This document shows positions 1 through 8,380 of a stretch of 64,000 bases of DNA, in pieces. The notes beneath the pieces are model-generated. The model made no database searches and was not told where the DNA came from. It worked only from the letters and a program-made list of their open reading frames with translations. Within the stretch, counting starts at the first letter, position 1; each line of letters starts with the position of its first letter. Source of the stretch: an uncultured Ilumatobacter sp. (GTDB lineage Bacteria > Actinomycetota > Acidimicrobiia > Acidimicrobiales > Ilumatobacteraceae); contig CAJQPY010000028.1 in NCBI GenBank assembly GCA_905480335.1, positions 1 through 64,000 of the forward strand. The letters run 5' to 3'. The translations under genes and the position numbers were made by a program.

Positions 1-33
1 TCGCCGCAGCCAGCGCTGCGACTGCGTTTATGC

Positions 34-1500
34 TCAGTCGACGCAGACGAGCCTGAGCACATCGGTCGCCACATCCTTATGACCTAGCCCTGCACGGGTC
101 TCCTGCAATACCGTTGGCGCTCCGGCGAGCACGATCACAGTGTCACCATGATCGGCCACACCGTGCCCCATCGCCGTTTCCACTGCGAACCAGACCATTT
201 CGTCAGTCGACGAATACGTGTCGACTTTGATTGGCTCGATACCCCATGTAAGCGCCATCGTGCGTACCACCTTCGGGTCGGGCGAGAGGCCTACCATCCG
301 TGCCACAGGCCGGAATCGTGCCATAGCTCGGGCAGTGCGGCCGCTGCGCGTACAGCAAAGAATGGCCGCTACGTCTGCATCTATTGCGGCTTCTGATGCC
401 GCTCGCGAGAGTGCCATCGTGATTTGATCGCCCGCATCGACATCGTGGCGGAATTCGCGTTGCATCTTTCCAAGCTTGTTCGCCCACTGCTGGTAGCTAG
501 CTTCAGACTCCGCTCGGGCGGCAACCCTGGCCATCGTCCTAATGACTGCGACAGGATTGCGCCCGATCGCCGTCTCGCCCGACAGCATGACGGCGTCGGT
601 TCCGTCGAACACTGCGTTGGCGACATCGCTGACCTCGGCACGGGTTGGCGATGGTGCCGTGATCATCGACTCAAGCATCTGCGTTGCTGTAATTACGGGC
701 TTACCTGCGGCGATACAGTCGCGAATGATCTGCTTCTGCAGATGCGGGACCTCCTCAATCGGACAGTCGATACCAAGATCACCACGGGCCACCATCAGCG
801 CATCGGACACCGCAATGATCGCGTCGAGGTCGTCGAGTGCCGCCTGGGTCTCGATCTTCGAGACGAGAAGCGCACGCGAACCAACCACGTCGGCCACCCG
901 CTCGACATCGGCGGCAGCGCACACGAACGATACTGCGATGAACTCGACGCCGGCGGCGGCCATCGTCTCCGCGAGCACCAAGTCCTCGGGAGTGGGTGTT
1001 GCGAGCCGCACGACGGTCGATGACAGATGCACTCCCGGTTGCCCGCTGGTCCGACCGCCTGTCTCGACCACAGCCAATGCGGCCTCGTCGGTCACCCCGG
1101 TCACCGTCATCGAGACCGCACCATCACCGAGTTGCACCGTAGAGCCAGGACGGAGATCGTCGAGCAACGTCGGGTACGCCACCGAGATTGTCGAGGCATC
1201 GCTGAGACCCTCGCCGGGTACCAAGCGGATTTTGCTCGTACTCTCAATCATCACGTCATCATCGCCGAACGATCCTGCGCGGATCTTCGGTCCGGGCAGG
1301 TCGACGAGCACGGCAACGGGTCGGCCCACCGCCTCGGCCGTCTCACGTACGCGTGCAAGGGTTGTCAGATGGTCGGAGATGTCGCCGTGGCTGAGATTTA
1401 AGCGCACTACGTCGAGACCCGCAATCATTAGCTCCTCGAGCACCGCCCGCGAGTCACTTGCTGGTCCGATTGTCGCTACGATCTTCGTTTTGCGAGTCAT
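34..1500 (-). CDS. pyk: Pyruvate kinase
   Basis: Converts phosphoenolpyruvate and ADP to pyruvate and ATP, the last step of glycolysis, in the cytosol. The 488-residue protein has the usual family length. It opens with KIVATIGPASDS, then the RLNLSHGD substrate motif, the active-site stretch with VSKIETQ and MVARGDLGI, TATQMLESM, and a C-terminal alpha/beta domain. The ATG at 1500 is 20 bp from the divergent phosphatase start. A TAGACA hexamer lies 7 nt before it, a weaker version of the leaderless signal seen elsewhere in this window. A 6-bp inverted repeat at 5-20 beyond the stop might be a weak terminator. Confidence 0.97.
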   Translation of the reverse strand: MTRKTKIVATIGPASDSRAVLEELMIAGLDVVRLNLSHGDISDHLTTLARVRETAEAVGRPVAVLVDLPGPKIRAGSFGDDDVMIESTSKIRLVPGEGLSDASTISVAYPTLLDDLRPGSTVQLGDGAVSMTVTGVTDEAALAVVETGGRTSGQPGVHLSSTVVRLATPTPEDLVLAETMAAAGVEFIAVSFVCAAADVERVADVVGSRALLVSKIETQAALDDLDAIIAVSDALMVARGDLGIDCPIEEVPHLQKQIIRDCIAAGKPVITATQMLESMITAPSPTRAEVSDVANAVFDGTDAVMLSGETAIGRNPVAVIRTMARVAARAESEASYQQWANKLGKMQREFRHDVDAGDQITMALSRAASEAAIDADVAAILCCTRSGRTARAMARFRPVARMVGLSPDPKVVRTMALTWGIEPIKVDTYSSTDEMVWFAVETAMGHGVADHGDTVIVLAGAPTVLQETRAGLGHKDVATDVLRLVCVD

Positions 1501-1520
1501 GTCTGCTTGTCTATCGTTCG

Positions 1521-2147
1521 ATGGAATTGTTGCTGATCAGACACGCACTCCCCATACGCCGCGAACTTGAGGTCGGCGTTGCCGACCCCGAACTTTCTGA
1601 AATAGGGCACGAGCAGGCTAGACATTTGGGCCAGTATCTCTCGTCTGAGCATCTCGATGCGGTCTATGCGAGTTCGCTGCGCCGAGCGCAACAAACAGCG
1701 CTGCCGGTCGTGGAACACCGAGACCTTCAAATTGTCATAGAGCCGGACGTCGCCGAATACGACAAGAACAGCCCGGAATATGTCCCCGTCGAGGAGCTCA
1801 AGGCAACGAACGATCCGCGCTGGCTCGCAATGCTCGACGGCACCTGGGAACAAGACGGCGAGGACGAGGAGACGTTTAACGCCCGCATAATCGACGCGAT
1901 CGAGCGGATTATCGGCGAACACCGCGGCGACCGGATCGCCGTGGTCTGCCACGGCGGAGTCATCAACGCATATCTCACCCACATTCTTAACCTCAAGGTC
2001 GGATCGCGCGGATTCTTTTACCCCAACTACACGTCGATCCATCGGGTTGCTGCGGCGTCGAGCGGCGAGCGCTCGATCGTGACAGTCAACGAGACCGGCC
2101 ACCTGCGCGGCACCGGACTCCCAATGGGTTTATTCCAGAACGGTTGA
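1521..2147 (+). CDS. Histidine phosphatase (phosphoglycerate mutase-like) protein
   Basis: Member of the histidine phosphatase superfamily. The protein starts MELLLIRHALP, where RH is the phospho-acceptor motif. It contains SLRRAQQTA and a late VVCHGGVI carrying the second catalytic His. The frame is open upstream to 1458, but that would overlap the divergent pyruvate kinase start, so the ATG at 1521 is chosen; no clear Shine-Dalgarno precedes it. The substrate cannot be told from sequence. It is followed after 8 nt by the aminopeptidase and is probably co-transcribed with it. A second member of the superfamily lies at 21141-21818. Confidence 0.88.
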   Translation: MELLLIRHALPIRRELEVGVADPELSEIGHEQARHLGQYLSSEHLDAVYASSLRRAQQTALPVVEHRDLQIVIEPDVAEYDKNSPEYVPVEELKATNDPRWLAMLDGTWEQDGEDEETFNARIIDAIERIIGEHRGDRIAVVCHGGVINAYLTHILNLKVGSRGFFYPNYTSIHRVAAASSGERSIVTVNETGHLRGTGLPMGLFQNG

Positions 2148-2155
2148 GCTGACCG

Positions 2156-3406
2156 ATGGCTGCTCACACCGACGACCTGATCGCCTACCTCGACGCATCA
2201 CCGTCGCCGTGGCATGCCGTCGCGTCCACCACCCGACGTCTCGCTGATTTCGATGTGCTATCCGAACACGACGACTGGTCGGACCTTCCGGCCCGGGGAC
2301 TGGTCGTGCGTGACGGAGCTATCATCGCGTGGGCGATTCCTGAAGGTTCCCCAGCACATACTGGCTTCCATATCGCCGGCGCACACACCGACTCCCCCGG
2401 TCTCCGAGTCAAGCCGAGTCCCGATCTCGATACTGTCGGGTGGAAGCAACTTGCCGTCGAAGTGTATGGCGGCATCCTGAACAACACCTGGCTGGATCGA
2501 GACCTCGGCCTCGCTGGTCGTGTTGTTTCGTTGAATGGATCTGACGTACTCGTTAACGTGGCTGAGCCGATCGCCCGAGTCCCGCAACTAGCTGTCCATC
2601 TTGACCGTGGGGTCAACGACACCGGGCTTCAGCTCGATCCACAACGACATCTCACCCCCGTGTGGGGCGTAGGAGCCGGGCGACCGGGTGAATTCGCCGA
2701 CTGGATCGGCACCTGCGCCGAACTCGACGGTCGTCCGGCGTGGTGGGAGTTGTGTCTCTACGACCTTCAGGGCGCTGCCATCATCGGCGCTGACCGTTCG
2801 TTGCTAACTTCGGCCCGGCTGGACAATCAGCTCTCGTGTTGGGCTGCCACAGTTGCGCTCGCAGCAGCTGAGCCGCGGATGCAAATCGCGATGATCGTGT
2901 TGAACGATCACGAAGAGGTTGGCTCAGCGAGCACGACAGGAGCGCAGGGCCCGTTTCTCGGGACCGTGATCGAACGTTTGGTGTTCGCGCGCGGCGGCAG
3001 CCGTGAAGATTTCCACCGAGCGCTGAGCGCGTCGGCGTGTGTGTCAGCCGACAACGCCCACGCCGTACACCCGAATTACGTTGATCGTCACGAGCCATCC
3101 CATCGACCGATCGTCAACGCCGGACCTGCCATCAAGGTGAACTCGAATCAACGGTACGCAACGTCGGCAACAACCGCGGCGCTCTTCCAGCAGGCCTGTG
3201 AGCAGGCTGGGGTGCCGTGGCAGGTGTTTGTCTCGCGGAACAACATGCCATGCGGATCGACGATCGGGCCCGTGACCGCAACCCGACTCGGCGTCGGCAC
3301 CGTCGACGTGGGAGTACCTCAGTTGTCGATGCACTCCGCTCGAGAACTCTGCGGGGTCGACGACCCGCTACATCTCGCCGCGGCACTCGGCGCGTTTTTC
3401 AGCTGA
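2156..3406 (+). CDS. apeB: M18 family aminopeptidase
   Basis: Cytosolic zinc aminopeptidase of the M18 (aspartyl aminopeptidase) family that removes N-terminal residues from peptides. At 416 residues the length is typical. Visible motifs are GAHTDSPGLRVKP (first metal ligands), the acidic LNDHEEVGSAS, and the C-terminal MHSARELCG with the last ligand His. Substrate preference (acidic or general) cannot be read. It follows the phosphatase by 8 nt, and its 3' end overlaps the convergent acyltransferase by 8 nt. Confidence 0.93.
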   Translation: MAAHTDDLIAYLDASPSPWHAVASTTRRLADFDVLSEHDDWSDLPARGLVVRDGAIIAWAIPEGSPAHTGFHIAGAHTDSPGLRVKPSPDLDTVGWKQLAVEVYGGILNNTWLDRDLGLAGRVVSLNGSDVLVNVAEPIARVPQLAVHLDRGVNDTGLQLDPQRHLTPVWGVGAGRPGEFADWIGTCAELDGRPAWWELCLYDLQGAAIIGADRSLLTSARLDNQLSCWAATVALAAAEPRMQIAMIVLNDHEEVGSASTTGAQGPFLGTVIERLVFARGGSREDFHRALSASACVSADNAHAVHPNYVDRHEPSHRPIVNAGPAIKVNSNQRYATSATTAALFQQACEQAGVPWQVFVSRNNMPCGSTIGPVTATRLGVGTVDVGVPQLSMHSARELCGVDDPLHLAAALGAFFS

Positions 3407-4085
3407 CCCGTGCTTGCGCCGCATCGTAGAGCTGCTGGAGCTCACCATAGAGCCGCTCGGTTGCGACGCCGAGCTGCTCTCTTGTGGCGCGACTACGCCC
3501 GCTTGTCTCAACACTGAACGGCTTACCGACGATCACGTGTACTCGCCGGGGATATACGAATTTGGCGCCACGTGGCATCGCTTGAGCTGACCCCCCGATA
3601 CCTACGGGAACCAACGGCACGCCGGCTTTTGCGGCAAGGAACGCCGCACCGTCCAGCAGCGGTTGCACTTTGGCCCCGTCCTTGCGTTCCCCTTCCGGGA
3701 ACAGCACGAGCGGCTGGCCGCTCTCGAGCACCTGCAGGCACCGCTTGAGCGCCTCGCGATCGATCGCTCCGCGGTGCACGGGAATCGCCCCCATCGCCGT
3801 GAATAGCTTGCCAAGCAACTCGTTCTTCCACATCGAGTTCTTGCCGAGATAGCGCATCCGACGCAACTGCACCCAGGAGGAGATCGGAGTATCGATGTAG
3901 CTCCGGTGAACCGGAGCCAAGATGAAGGCGCCGCCCGGAAGATTCTCTTTACCTTCGACAGTCCCACGGGTGTATATCCGCAGAGAGTTACTGACCACCT
4001 GACGGAAGAATCCATAAAGCATCCGATTCAGGCGCGTATCACGACCCGGCTTAGTCTCTATGCGCTGCTTCTCCCCGTCGCTCAC
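3399..4085 (-). CDS. plsC: 1-acyl-sn-glycerol-3-phosphate acyltransferase (PlsC family)
   Basis: Membrane-associated acyltransferase expected to acylate lysophosphatidic acid in phospholipid synthesis. The 228-residue protein has the catalytic HX4D motif in HRSYIDTPI and the glycerophosphate-binding FPEGERKDG. The N-terminus is polar, with one hydrophobic stretch. Its start overlaps the cmk stop by 4 nt (ATGA), so translational coupling in a guaB1-cmk-plsC operon is likely. cmk next to a plsC-like gene is a recurrent bacterial arrangement. The exact acyl acceptor is inferred from the family. Confidence 0.85.
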   Translation of the reverse strand: MSDGEKQRIETKPGRDTRLNRMLYGFFRQVVSNSLRIYTRGTVEGKENLPGGAFILAPVHRSYIDTPISSWVQLRRMRYLGKNSMWKNELLGKLFTAMGAIPVHRGAIDREALKRCLQVLESGQPLVLFPEGERKDGAKVQPLLDGAAFLAAKAGVPLVPVGIGGSAQAMPRGAKFVYPRRVHVIVGKPFSVETSGRSRATREQLGVATERLYGELQQLYDAAQARVS

Positions 4086-4732
4086 GAAAGCATGCCCAGG
4101 ATGTGGTCGACGACTTCTTGGATCGACAAACCGGACGTGTCGACAACGGTCGAATCCGATGCCTCAACAAGCGGGCTGTCGGCGCGCGACGAATCCTTCC
4201 GGTCACGTTCGATGATTGAGGCCTCAACTTCGTCGACGTCACCGCCGATCTCTGCCACGCGCCGTTCGGCGCGCACCCTCGCTGACGCCGTCACGAACAG
4301 CTTCAGATCGGCATCCGGAAACACCACCGAGCCAATGTCGCGGCCTTCGACCACAGCGCCCCCCTGCTCCTTCACGACTGAACGCTGACGCCGGACCATC
4401 TCGGCACGAACACCGCTGTTCGCCGCCACTGCGCTGACGGCGCCAGTGACTGCGCGTCCACGAATCTCGATGCTTACGTCCTCGCCGTCAACGACAACTT
4501 CCGTTGCCCCGGCGACATCGGTGACGTCCAGTTCGATCTTCGATGCGATCTCGGACACATGGTCGATGTCGTGCGGATCGATTCCGCGCCGGAGCACAGC
4601 GAAGGTGACGGCCCGGTACATCGCTCCTGTGTCCAGATAGCCCACGCCCAGACGCCGGGCGATCGCTCGACCGACAGTCGACTTCCCGGCGCCTGCAGGT
4701 CCATCGATCGCGATCACGGTCGACGTCACCAT
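4082..4732 (-). CDS. cmk: Cytidylate kinase
   Basis: Phosphorylates CMP and dCMP with ATP. The 216-residue protein begins MVTSTVIAIDGPAGAGKST, a P-loop, and has the CMP-kinase signature YLDTGAMYRA, the NMP-binding insert and RDIGSVVFPDADLK. The open frame reaches 4837, but homology begins at the ATG at 4732, which overlaps the end of guaB1 by 7 nt. It sits between guaB1 and plsC in a tightly overlapped operon. Confidence 0.95.
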   Translation of the reverse strand: MVTSTVIAIDGPAGAGKSTVGRAIARRLGVGYLDTGAMYRAVTFAVLRRGIDPHDIDHVSEIASKIELDVTDVAGATEVVVDGEDVSIEIRGRAVTGAVSAVAANSGVRAEMVRRQRSVVKEQGGAVVEGRDIGSVVFPDADLKLFVTASARVRAERRVAEIGGDVDEVEASIIERDRKDSSRADSPLVEASDSTVVDTSGLSIQEVVDHILGMLS

Positions 4733-6159
4733 GAGATGCCCTGCGGGCGACCTTCGTCGTAGCCGGCTGCGCCCTGTACCCCAACGACCGCACGCTCTTG
4801 GAACTCGGCGATCGAGGCAGCCCCGGCATACGTGCACGACGATCGGAGTCCAGCCACAACCTGGTCGATGATGTCCTCAACGCCGGGCCGCTCAGGATCA
4901 AGGTACATCCGCGAGGTGCTGATCCCCTCTTCGAACAACTCCTTGCGGGCTCGTTCGAACTCGGACTCGGTTCGGGTTCGATTCTTGACGGCCCGGTTCG
5001 ACGCCATTCCGAAGCTTTCCTTGTAGAGGCGGCCGTCAGTGTCGAGTCGAGTATCGGCCGCCGACTCGTAGGTTCCTGCAAGCCATGATCCGATCATCAC
5101 ATTGGCGGCTCCGCCGGCGAGCGCCAGGGCCACATCGCGCGGATACTTCACTCCACCGTCGGCCCAGATGTGTGCACCGAATCGCGCGGCTTCGTCGGCG
5201 CACTCGACAACTGCGGAGAACTGTGGGCGCCCAACCCCCGTCATCATCCGCGTCGTACACATCGCTCCCGGCCCGACACCGACTTTGATCACGTCGGCGC
5301 CAGCCTCGAGCATCTGGCGCGTTCCCTCAGCGGTCACTACATTGCCTGCCACGATCTTCGTGTCGCCGACCGCTGAGCGAACGGACTCGATTGCGTGCAA
5401 GGTTCGAGTCTGGTGACCGTGAGCCGTATCGATGACGAGCACGTCAGCCCCTATGGCGGTCAGTTCGGCGGCACGGCCGGCGGGGTCGCCATTGATGCCA
5501 ACGGCCACTCCGACCATGAGTTTGTCTGCGGAATCGAGCGCCGGGGTGTAGATCGTTGAGCGCAACGCACCCTTGCGTGTCACGACGCCTAGTAGTCGTT
5601 CGGTGTCGTCGACCACAGGTGCGACATGGAGTCGGCGCTCTCCAAGTTGTTCGTGCGCAGTTGCAGCATCAACGTCGGGAGCGAGAATGTGCACGGTCGA
5701 AGACATCACGTTGCGGAGTTGGGTGAATCGGTCGAAGCCGTCACCGTCCTTTGCCGTGAAGACGCCGAGCGGCCGGCCGTCCTCGACTACAACAACGGCA
5801 GCGTGTGCTCGCTTGTGAATCAGTGAGAGCGCATCGCCGATCGTGGCCTCGGGGCCCATCGTGATAGGGGTTTCAAAAACCGAGTGGCAACTCTTGACGC
5901 TCGCAATAACGGTTTGGACGACGTCAATCGGAATGTCCTGGGGAAGGATTGCGATGCCGCCACGCCGCGCGACCGTCTCGGCCATACGCCGGCCAGCGAC
6001 GGCAGTCATATTTGAGACCACGAACGGAATGGTGGTCCCGAGGCTGTCGGGTGTGGTGAGGTCGACGTCCATCCGCGAAGGCACCGCAGACAGGTTCGGC
6101 ACCATGAACACATCGTTGTACGTGAGGTCGTAGCCGGGGTGGGGGTGGAGCATGCGCAT
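4726..6159 (-). CDS. guaB1: GuaB1-family IMP dehydrogenase-related protein (probable GMP reductase)
   Basis: 477-residue TIM-barrel nucleotide oxidoreductase with two CBS domains inserted at about residues 90-210. The catalytic loop at residues 297-310 reads GPGAMCTTRMMTGVG with Cys301. The CTTR form resembles GMP reductases more than the CITR-type loop of IMP dehydrogenases. Mycobacterial GuaB1 has been reported to be a GMP reductase, so conversion of GMP to IMP is the best guess, with the CBS pair a possible nucleotide sensor. Start is the ATG at 6159 or 6153. A TAGCAT hexamer lies 9 nt upstream of the first. It leads the operon with cmk and plsC. Confidence 0.85.
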   Translation of the reverse strand: MRMLHPHPGYDLTYNDVFMVPNLSAVPSRMDVDLTTPDSLGTTIPFVVSNMTAVAGRRMAETVARRGGIAILPQDIPIDVVQTVIASVKSCHSVFETPITMGPEATIGDALSLIHKRAHAAVVVVEDGRPLGVFTAKDGDGFDRFTQLRNVMSSTVHILAPDVDAATAHEQLGERRLHVAPVVDDTERLLGVVTRKGALRSTIYTPALDSADKLMVGVAVGINGDPAGRAAELTAIGADVLVIDTAHGHQTRTLHAIESVRSAVGDTKIVAGNVVTAEGTRQMLEAGADVIKVGVGPGAMCTTRMMTGVGRPQFSAVVECADEAARFGAHIWADGGVKYPRDVALALAGGAANVMIGSWLAGTYESAADTRLDTDGRLYKESFGMASNRAVKNRTRTESEFERARKELFEEGISTSRMYLDPERPGVEDIIDQVVAGLRSSCTYAGAASIAEFQERAVVGVQGAAGYDEGRPQGISW

Positions 6160-6182
6160 GGGGGTCGAATGCTATTGCCTTC

Positions 6183-6188
6183 TACGCT
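6183..6188 (+). promoter_or_regulatory. Putative -10 element (TACGCT), leaderless
   Basis: TACGCT ends 7 nt before the GTG at 6196. It fits the recurrent TAnnnT-N6-9-start pattern of this window and supports that start. Confidence 0.45.
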
Positions 6189-6195
6189 GTGGGTT

Positions 6196-6900
6196 GTGAA
6201 ATCTTCCAAGACGGTGGTGTTGGTGCATGGATGGGGCGGGTCATTCGAGTCGACCTGGCAGCGCAATGGGTTCACTGCCCTCCTTGAGGATGGTGGCAAA
6301 CAAGTGATTGGCGTTGACTTGCTCGGACATGGCGTCGCGCCCAAGCCGCACGAGCCTGAGGCGTACGCCGACATGACTGAGCGGATCATTGATGCGCTGC
6401 CGCCAGAGCCGATCGCCGCTATTGGGTTCTCGCTCGGTGCGCTCACGCTTCTGAGCACGGCGATTCGCCATCCGGACCGGTTCGAACGGATCGTCTTGGC
6501 AGGCATCGGCCGCAACGTCTTCGATCGCGACAATTCGGGCGCCGCTGCGATCGTCGACGGACTGCGTGCTCTCATTAATGGTGCCGACCCGGCATCGCTT
6601 GATCAGACTGCCCGCCATTTCGCTCAGTACGCGCAACAGCCCGGCAATGACCTCAACGCACTGCTGGCCGTTATGGAACGTCCGACCGGGTTTGAGATTG
6701 ATGCCGCCGGGTTGGGACTGGTGACATGCCCCGTGCTCGTAGTCGTTGGCGAGGACGATTTCGTTTATCCGGCCGACGAGCTGGCAGCAGCGTTCTCCGC
6801 TGGCCGCTTGGTTACCCTGCCGCGCACCGACCATTTTGCGACGACTGAGTCCTTCGCATTCTTCGACGCGGCGCTTGAGTTCGTCGACGCTGTATCGTGA
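6196..6900 (+). CDS. Alpha/beta hydrolase
   Basis: Serine hydrolase of the alpha/beta fold, 234 residues from the GTG at 6196. It has the oxyanion motif VHGWGG, the nucleophile elbow GFSLGA, an acid in VGEDDFV and the catalytic His in RTDHFA. The frame is open to 6139, but that overlaps the divergent guaB1 start; the GTG just before KSSKTVVLVHG is preceded by a -10-like TACGCT. Its stop overlaps the next start by 4 nt (GTGA), so it is co-translated with Sua5. Substrate unknown; a housekeeping hydrolase is likely. Confidence 0.82.
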   Translation: MKSSKTVVLVHGWGGSFESTWQRNGFTALLEDGGKQVIGVDLLGHGVAPKPHEPEAYADMTERIIDALPPEPIAAIGFSLGALTLLSTAIRHPDRFERIVLAGIGRNVFDRDNSGAAAIVDGLRALINGADPASLDQTARHFAQYAQQPGNDLNALLAVMERPTGFEIDAAGLGLVTCPVLVVVGEDDFVYPADELAAAFSAGRLVTLPRTDHFATTESFAFFDAALEFVDAVS

Positions 6901-7826
6901 CGCGCCGACTCGTGCGCGGTGGAGTGGATCAGGCCGCCGCGGCGATCCGGGCCGGCGGTTTAGTCGCAATGCCGACCGAAACCGTGTACGGGTTGGCCGC
7001 TGATGCGACCGATCCGATTGCGTTGGCCAGAATCTTTGAGATTAAGGGTCGGCCCCACGATCACCCGCTGATCGTTCACCTAGCTGACCCGGAGAACCTT
7101 GCTGTGTGGGCACCCGATGCGCCTGATTCGGCTCGACGCCTCGCTGCTTGCAGTTGGCCAGGACCACTCACTTTGATCGTGCCGCGTTCGGACCGTCTGC
7201 CAGCAGCGGTGGCGGGCGGCAGGAACTCCGTTGGGTTGCGCGTCCCGGCCCATCCGATGGCTCGCGAGTTGATCCGTTCCGCCGGAGTTCCCGTTGCCGC
7301 ACCGTCGGCCAACCGTTTCGGAGCAGTCAGTCCAACGACAGCAGGCCATGTCATTGCGGATCTTGGCGATCTACTCAACCCGGATCGCGATGTCGTACTG
7401 GACGGTGGGCCGAGCCCCATTGGTGTTGAAAGCACGATCGTCGATTGCACCGTCGATCCAGTCCAGGTTCTTCGCACCGGAGCGGTGACCGCTGAACAGG
7501 TTCGCAGCATCCTCGATGCCGATGTCGTCGGAGCTGCAGGCCCGAGCCGGGCGAGCGGGATGTTGGCGTCTCACTACGCTCCTCGGTGTGAGGTACGCCT
7601 TGTTGATACAGCCGACGACGCTGCCGCCCTTGCGGCCGGTACTACGGGGGCACGCATTCTCGATCTCACTGATGATGTCGCCCGGTATGGACGCGAGCTC
7701 TACACAGCCTTGCGTTTCGCCGACAACGAGGGCGTACGAGTTGTGATCGCTGTCTTGCCCGCTGCCGAGGGTTTGGGGCACGCGATCCGGGACCGACTGA
7801 CAAAGGCAGCGGCTCCGCGGATTTAG
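6897..7826 (+). CDS. sua5: L-threonylcarbamoyladenylate synthase (long Sua5 form)
   Basis: Makes threonylcarbamoyl-AMP from Thr, bicarbonate and ATP, the first step of the t6A37 modification of ANN-decoding tRNAs. The 309-residue protein has the YrdC fold at about 1-200 (PTETVYGLAADATD, PHDHPLIVH, SANRFGAVSPT). It then has a linker with SGMLASHYAP and a C-terminal Sua5 domain, the long form. The GTG at 6897 overlaps the hydrolase stop by 4 nt. The 3' end overlaps the convergent J-domain gene by 4 nt. Confidence 0.93.
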   Translation: MTRRLVRGGVDQAAAAIRAGGLVAMPTETVYGLAADATDPIALARIFEIKGRPHDHPLIVHLADPENLAVWAPDAPDSARRLAACSWPGPLTLIVPRSDRLPAAVAGGRNSVGLRVPAHPMARELIRSAGVPVAAPSANRFGAVSPTTAGHVIADLGDLLNPDRDVVLDGGPSPIGVESTIVDCTVDPVQVLRTGAVTAEQVRSILDADVVGAAGPSRASGMLASHYAPRCEVRLVDTADDAAALAAGTTGARILDLTDDVARYGRELYTALRFADNEGVRVVIAVLPAAEGLGHAIRDRLTKAAAPRI

Positions 7827-8380
7827 AGGTTTGACCAATCCAATCTGTTCAGCGCAGTGATGTACGCGTTACGGACATCGACGATGGCTGGCAGTAAATG
7901 ACCCTCGACAGGGGCGATTGACACATTGATCGTCGACGCGCCGGCATCGGGGACGACGTCCAATTGACACCAGCAGATCAACGGTGAATGCAGCAGCGCA
8001 CAAAGTTCGTAGGGCGGATCGTCGCCCTCAACGTCGCCCAGTTCAGCAGTCGCAACGAGGAGCGCCTCAAACGCCTCGGCTGGTAGCGCCTCAACGGTGA
8101 ACGACGGAACGTCACGCTCTGTCCCAAACCAGTCGTCGGTCGGTGACCCGGCGGCGGTCTCTTGCTCATGACCTCCACCCGTCGCTGAAGGTCTCTGTGA
8201 CACCCTTTCGCCGAGCATCCGGAGTGCATCTGCGGCAGCACCATTGACGGCTTGCATGACGGCCGCATCGCCGCCTACGTCGGGATGGTGGATCCTTGCG
8301 AGTTCGCGTTGCGCGTTTCGGATCTCGTCCGCGGTCGCCGTCGTCGCAATCCCGAGGACTGAGTGCGGGGGCCTGGTCAT
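7823..8380 (-). CDS. J-domain protein
   Basis: 185-residue protein with an N-terminal J-domain (about 1-60). It includes SVLGIATTATADEIRNA and the HPD tripeptide in RIHHPDVGG, which stimulates Hsp70 ATPase. There is no Gly/Phe region, zinc finger or membrane segment. The C-terminal about 110 residues (FTVEALPAEAFEALLVA onward) are not recognised and may form a client or partner domain. Its start overlaps the xylulokinase stop by 4 nt (ATGA), so it is co-expressed with a sugar kinase. It is a co-chaperone by family, client unknown. Confidence 0.75.
   Translation of the reverse strand: MTRPPHSVLGIATTATADEIRNAQRELARIHHPDVGGDAAVMQAVNGAAADALRMLGERVSQRPSATGGGHEQETAAGSPTDDWFGTERDVPSFTVEALPAEAFEALLVATAELGDVEGDDPPYELCALLHSPLICWCQLDVVPDAGASTINVSIAPVEGHLLPAIVDVRNAYITALNRLDWSNL

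Noticed and set aside
5-20. Short inverted repeat CGCAGC/GCTGCG after pyruvate kinase
   Set aside because: Only 6 bp, no T run, at the window edge; too weak to call a terminator.
542-1570. 342-codon plus-strand frame opposite pyruvate kinase
   Set aside because: Antisense shadow of a fully recognisable gene; low-complexity Ser/Thr/Ala composition and no motif.
5398-5412. ggttcgagtctgg resembling a tRNA T-arm
   Set aside because: Inside the guaB1 coding region, with no acceptor stem or other arms.
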